NCBI GenBank assembly: GCA_037447655.1
Contig: JBBHKE010000696.1
Location: 124,001 to 188,000 of the forward strand
DNA: 64,000 nucleotides
Direction: 5' to 3'
From: Zygnema cylindricum
Lineage: Eukaryota; Streptophyta; Zygnematophyceae; Zygnematales; Zygnemataceae
The first letter of the stretch is position 1; every line of letters begins with the position of its first letter. Below the pieces are notes generated by a model that did not search any database, was not told the DNA's origin, and saw only the letters and a program-made list of their open reading frames with translations. Position numbers and translations under genes: made by a program. Below, one piece after another: positions 59,007 to 64,000 of this stretch.

Positions 59007-59200
59007 ATACCTTTCTCGGCCTTTTGGCTAAGATCAAGTGTAGTATCTGTTCTTATCAGTTTAATATCTGATACGCGGTCCATCGGACCGCACGATATTA
59101 ACTTTATTTTTTAGGGCGGAGGGGTCTAAAGCCAGCTTGCTGGCAGCCCTTCTAGCGTCGCCTTGGTATTGCACTCCTTCCTAGGAAGGCGCAGCCCACC
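59007..59200 (+). ncRNA. U2: U2 spliceosomal snRNA
   Basis: U2 pairs with the intron branch site during splicing in the nucleus. The 5' end ATACCTTTCTCGGCCTTTTG and the following AAGATCAAGTGTAGTATCTG are the near-invariant U2 start. GTAGTA (59040-59045) is the branch-site-pairing box. Stem-loop IIa/b sequence (CTTATCAGTTTAATATCTGA and GCGGTCC..GGACCGC) follows, then a U-rich Sm-type site (ATTTTTTAG, 59106-59114). Stem-loops III and IV follow (GCCAGCTTGCTGGC; GGAAGG near the end). The length, about 194 nt, is typical of plant U2 (about 196). The 3' end is set by the last stem and is approximate. Confidence 0.95.
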
Positions 59201-61868
59201 CTGAAAAGGGAACAACAAACATAAAATGGAAATTGTCAAAATTAAATAATAGTACGAACACTTAAAATTTTGTTCTCAAACGAAGCTTGAGTAGGAATTT
59301 GAGAAAATACTAATAGGCATCTAAGAATATCATAGAATATAAACAGGAATTATAATGTATGAAATTGCAAACAAGTGTTTTGCATGAACCTCTCCAAAAC
59401 CATTAAACGGTTTTGTGGTAGTTTAATTGTTTCAACCTTCGTAAAAAACTAAATACCATTTCTCACAAAATATTCGATTGGTAAACCCATGGATGAGCCG
59501 TACTCGCTTGGAGGATTTGCTTGAATTAAATGTTATTTTTTATTTTTTTTCAGTTTTTTTCATACATGACATCAGTTTACAACTATGGTCTATTACGATG
59601 ATGTCTCCCTCAAGGAAGGAGGGCGTAGAAATCACGAAATGTCACGGGATTCAAACATTTCGAAACTTTTGTTTTCCTTTCAAAGTACATGTTTGTACTT
59701 TTCGTATACATGTACTTGTCCGTACTTTTACGAATGTATCTTGTCGTGCGCATGTACCTTTTTGTGCATGTACGAATGTATGGACAGTTCGAATTAGGAG
59801 TCAACTGTTTTTAAAAACGTTTAAACAATATAAACGAAGTAAAAACGTTTTAACATTTTGGTTAGATAAGTTTGGTCACACCGTTGCTAAGAACAACTCA
59901 TCAATGTTAAGCGTTCTTATGTTTTGGATTTTACAATCGTACATTACAATTGTGTTTAACGGCAACCCACATTGAAAAAAAGTAAACAAACCAAGAGCTT
60001 TAGATTTCCTATTTGTAATTTTTTGGAGTTGTACTTCATTTTTTGGACATACTTTTGCAGTAATTTTGACATATGCGAGGAAGATTTTGAAAAAAAACAA
60101 GTGAAATCACTTTTACGCCAATCACATTTTTAATTGTCCTCGCAAAAATCATCAGTTTCCACAATAAAAATGTTCAGAATTAGAATTTAGACGTAATTAT
60201 AATGCACTACTTATCAACTCTTTGAGCCATTTATGTGGACACAGTCACCGCTTGTCACGGTTTCTTAAATCAAAAACTGGCCCAGTGGAATTCATTTTTT
60301 GGTTACATTGATTAGTGTGGACAACCGAAGAACTGTCTTTAATGGAATTCCACCTTTAGTGTGGCAAGGCTATTATTATCGTTTTTTAGCTTTGTTTCCA
60401 ACAATCCTCGAATCTCAAAACAACAACGTAGGCCTTCCTAAATAATTTCTCTCTTGAAAGTGTATAATAAACGGGCAGTAGATTAGTAATCAAGTATTTA
60501 ACCATTTAACACAAGTGTAATACAAATTAACCGAGTATAATAGACTATAAGTTGGCGTTATATCTTCAAAAAACTTATTCACCTACTTACTTTGCTAACT
60601 ACATTTTCTAAATGGCGAGGAACTTGGTTAGGTTGAAAAGATAGAGGGGCTTAAACCAATCAAGGGCCCTAATTGAGCAAATGGTGACCGCCCCTTTCAT
60701 ATGGCCTTTAGCCATGCCTGACGGGTGTCCATAGATTCATGGAAAACCCTAAAACACTCTAAACCCTAAAACACCAAGTGACCTGGAAGAATTTTTTATC
60801 ATTCTTCCACTGCACCCTGTTCATATTTTTCAGGTTTCGATTCTTCTTGATATTGTACATTTTGCTATCTTCTCTTTGCGCCCTGTTTGGCCTGTGGAAT
60901 CATGTTTTGGTTTTCTATAGGCCTTTAATGGGTTATTCTAATGCCTGTAAATAAAAATCTCAATGTTCCAAATGTCTCTCCTGGGACACCTGGGAAGACT
61001 TATTGCAAATAATGCCAGATACAAAATGTCGGCAGCTTAATATTGTAAAGAGTACCACAAGTCTCAGTATGAGAGCACCGCATTGGAAAGGGAGTCGACA
61101 ATGACAAACCTTTTTGGTCCATACCTTATATATATAACAGGTGTTAAAGTACTCTGCAAGTTAAAAGTACATGTGATACAATAATTGAGACCCTCTCCCT
61201 CCCCCTCCCCCTCTCCCTCCCTCCCTCCCTCCCTCCCTCTCCCTCTCAATAACCAAATATCTTCAACACCAGTCGACAGTGAGTCCACCAGATACACATA
61301 ATACTGCAAAATCTAGATTACACAAACGGTAGAACAATTTTTGAGTTATTTTATTTTTGCACGTGTTTTACTTTTCATATAAACGCAACAATTTTATGAA
61401 GATTCTCGCAGTACACCGTCAGTACTTCTTTGTTACTTTATGTCCCACACGAAACAGAATACTACGAGCTACCGTTTGAATAAGAACCGAAGTACAAAGC
61501 AAAACGGAAAAAAAAAGACTTAAATCATCAAGAGCTTCTACCCATTTAGCCCTAAAACCCAAGATTGGCTCTATAGGGCAAAATAGAATGCATATCTAAT
61601 CGAAGCCACAGCTCCAGAAACAAACTAAAGGTAAATGGAGCTCTCACAAATTTTACCAGAAACCATTTTGTATTCACAAATTTTGGCTTCCGCTATTTGT
61701 ACAACAATCAAATGGAAAAAACACACAAAAAAAAACGGGGAGTATTCCGTATTCAGTATTCAGTAACTTCAGAATAAAATAGTACTGACGACATACTAGT
61801 AGCCGGCGGTTGTTTCACTAATTTCTTGCGTAGTTATAGTCTGCAAAACCAAACAAACAACAGAAGAC
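59201..61868. other. Intergenic DNA, no gene recognised
   Basis: A 498-bp plus-strand open frame at 59478-59975 has no motif I recognise and sits on a GTAC-rich degenerate repeat; I do not call it. A few CCCTAAA-like words occur at 60748-60775, and a CCCTCCCTCC tract is at 61194-61247. Confidence 0.45.
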
Positions 61869-61979
61869 TCAGGTAGCGAAAAAAAAACTATCAAGTAAAA
61901 ATCCCAAAATGCCAAAACACAAGGCTAGTACAACAAAGCTGCCAAAGCCGAGGGGCAAGAGACGACGAAGAAGACGAAG
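61869..61979 (-). CDS. Possible terminal exon with a membrane segment (uncertain)
   Basis: Downstream of a good acceptor (ATACTCTCAG), the minus strand stays open for about 36 codons to TGA at 61869-61871. A basic stretch (KEKKQLRLLRRLL) precedes a hydrophobic segment (GFGSFVVLALCFGILGFLL). This looks like a C-terminal membrane anchor, but no partner exon was found and no family is recognised. It lies downstream of the ferredoxin:thioredoxin reductase gene on the same strand and could be chance. Confidence 0.25.
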   Translation of the reverse strand, partial: LRLLRRLLPLGFGSFVVLALCFGILGFLLDSFFFAT

Positions 61980-62261
61980 CTGCTTCTTTTCTTTCTGAGA
62001 GTATTTTAATTTGTACTACACGTACAGTACAAAGTCCATACTATATTTCAGTCAAATTACCAATTTGGGAACAAAATTATTTACTAACTGTTTGCTGTCA
62101 TTATGGCTCGTCAATCCACTGAGTTTTTCTTTCATGTCCCTTCACAACGCCGTTTCCAAAACGGACATCACCATAGGAAGCCCCTTAAAATGGTAAACAA
62201 ATGGTAGTGCCACGGTTGCGCGAGTTTTTTAGTTTGCGTATTAGTTCGAAGTTCATATTGT

Positions 62262-62520
62262 ACGTACTGAGTTAATAGTTACATACTAAATCGTTACGTC
62301 CTAAGTCAATCCTTACGTACAAAGTCAATAGTTACATACCAAGTCAATTGTTACACACCAAGTCAATAGTTACATGAGTCAATCCTTACATACTAAGTCA
62401 ATAGCTACATACTAAGTCAACAGTTACATACCGAGTCGACAGTTATGTCCTAAGTCAATAGTTACAAACTGGGTCAATACTGACATACTAAGTACGTACT
62501 AAGCCAATAGTTCGTACAGC
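62262..62520. repeat. 20-bp minisatellite, unit CTAAGTCAATAGTTACATA
   Basis: About 13 imperfect copies of a 19-20-bp unit just downstream of the reductase gene; some units are shortened. Confidence 0.88.
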
Positions 62521-62562
62521 GTTCATACAATATTATAGTGATTTTGTTCTATGATGTAAACT

Positions 62563-63905
62563 TCACTCGTTCCTTCCCGTTACAGCAATCACATGGGATT
62601 CTTCAGTTGACTTAGCTTCATTGAAAAGGTTTATAGCACATTTCGGATGTCCAAAAACAATTGGAAATGCTACATTGGGTCACCCCATACTGTACACGTA
62701 CTATGCTCTATATTACGCATTTAGCACAAGATGATGACCATACATAGCGCTTCAAATTTTTGTCACAGATTTAAAGTATGGTTTGTAGATGTTACCTGCT
62801 CTCTTCCAGCAAAATCGTTGTCTTCCGTAAGGAAAAGCATACAATGGCACTCTTTCCTGCACACACACAGAAACCATCCAAAACACAACCTCTCAAAAAC
62901 GGAACTAGCAAATCAACTATACTCATCAAAACAATAAAACAACATACTACAAAGATGACAGATAACCACCAGCTTCAGCAAGTTTCCCAGAAACATAAAT
63001 ATTTGACTATATTCACCTGCAATTTATGGAATCACAACCACTCTGCATTTGCCGCAAATAGAATTAAAGTCGAAAAGTTCAAAACATAGACAGACATAGA
63101 CACTGACAAGCGAGTGGACGAAAACAACGCCCATATCCAACACCTAAAAGTGTATCCAGTCTGGATGGACTAACAACGTGTATGGACAGTCAGTTAAAAA
63201 AACTGCATCCATAATGATCATAACGGCCCTAATTCCAAAATTCACACTGTTTAAAGTCAGTCATGCGCTTCCTGTGTTATCTGAACTAATGAGCTCCTAA
63301 ATCTCTGTAAGTTAGGACCGCAATGACCGCATTCGATATTCAAACAATCATTAATTCCAGTATTGGTTGTTCGAATTCAGCAAACCCAAAACATATTCGA
63401 AAAAAAAAAATCGCCAAAAACATATTCGTCCATAAAGGTTAACTTCAAAAGTTTTACATCCGCAAACTCCCTAGAGTCAACTATTTCTACCACAAAATTT
63501 TCAGACGTCAGAGCTTGGCTGCAAATTGCCCAAAACATCATTCTTCCAAAAGCGGCCGGATGTATTTTCCACAGCCGACAAATTTCTTTGTTGATTGGTT
63601 TTAACTGAAACAACAAAACTGGTTCCCACCAGAAATGTACAATATTATATATTCCATTTGAGCATTCAAATGGTATTCGCATATTCCGAATATGTATAAT
63701 ACATACTACACATGTATACTATGCATACATAAACTAAGCCTGTGACTTCTGATGAAACAACATGGGTCTGTTAATCAATGGACCTCACTTCCTTCCCTTT
63801 CCCCCCTTCCCCCCTCCCCAAAAAAAGACTCACCTTTCCCTCATCGGCACACATGGACAGTTCCAAAAGCCTTGCTTGGCCTCTGCGACTTTGTCGTCAT
63901 AATGT
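62563..63905 (-). CDS. FTRB: Ferredoxin:thioredoxin reductase catalytic chain, 3' exons (partial)
   Basis: The product passes electrons from photosynthetically reduced ferredoxin to thioredoxins in the plastid stroma through a [4Fe-4S] cluster and a redox disulfide. Exon 63905-63834 encodes HYDDKVAEAKQGFWNCPCVPM then RE. Exon 62856-62796 encodes KECHCMLFLTEDNDFAGREQ. Both have consensus GT..AG edges and matching phases. The CPC and CHC motifs supply cluster and disulfide cysteines; the first CPC motif, expected just before HYDD, must be in an exon beyond 64000. A last exon 62610-62563 (STEESHVIAVTGRNE, TGA) keeps phase but has a weak acceptor and little resemblance to known C-termini, so it is tentative. 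The 5' half lies outside the window. Confidence 0.88.
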
Positions 63906-64000
63906 CTGAAACGAACAATGGAACCATAAAGTTAATAGGAGTGGAGACATACAAGTCAACAAAAATGTGATGGTAGGGGATTTAGTCACAATCATAATAA

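Noticed and set aside
59478-59975. 165-codon plus-strand open frame
   Set aside because: No recognisable domain, Cys/Phe-rich composition typical of AT-rich non-coding DNA, and a GTAC-type repeat inside it.
60740-60780. Interstitial telomere repeat (CCCTAAA words)
   Set aside because: Only three imperfect, irregularly spaced words; no tandem array.

Overview
The window is nuclear DNA of a photosynthetic eukaryote, most likely from the green-plant lineage. It holds spliced genes with GT..AG introns, a spliceosomal U2 snRNA gene, and two genes whose products belong in plastids: a transaldolase with a transit-peptide-like first exon, and the catalytic chain of ferredoxin:thioredoxin reductase. 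The last transaldolase residues and the whole reading frame resemble the land-plant transaldolase-like GSM2 family. The AT-rich background, many degenerate minisatellites and long GA/CT tracts would fit a charophyte-type alga, but the species cannot be fixed from the sequence.

Left part (1-33 kb) is transposon-dominated. In order: degenerate satellites; a decayed minus-strand Ty1/copia element (copia-1, 4634-10888); a hAT transposase relic with BED and DUF659 regions (11361-12181); a plus-strand 5' fragment of a second copia element (15699-about 18654) whose LTR is split by a minus-strand solo LTR (16420-17555); directly joined in inverted orientation, a decayed minus-strand copia element (about 18655-24046); inside its integrase region a complete 515-bp TRIM element with 5-bp target duplication (20623-21137); then a non-LTR (LINE) reverse-transcriptase relic split by a young, apparently intact copia element (copia-3, 25016-31423, one 1449-codon gag-pol frame, LTRs with only three differences seen, target duplication GTACA).

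Three features unite these elements. The copia primer-binding site abuts the LTR and matches the anticodon-arm region of initiator tRNA-Met, as in Drosophila copia. The gag start codon lies inside the LTR. The LTRs carry a conserved hairpin that looks like an antisense tRNA T-arm. The TRIM is distinct: each of its LTRs contains a complete tRNA-like cloverleaf with A and B boxes.

Middle part (33-39 kb) holds a MITE family (TIR CACCGCGAATCG...), a 15-bp minisatellite, and a segmental duplication of the transaldolase 3' region.

Right part (39-64 kb) is genic, all protein genes on the minus strand: a 12-exon transaldolase (39276-47027), a nitrilase-family amidase (50489-57576 or 57858, with one exon not found), a plus-strand U2 snRNA gene (59007-59200), and the 3' end of the ferredoxin:thioredoxin reductase catalytic-chain gene (about 62563-63905, cut by the window edge). 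Introns are filled with MITEs, minisatellites and polypurine/polypyrimidine tracts. Between the nitrilase and U2 genes lies an array of ten near-perfect TGTGACAATTGTCACA palindromes.
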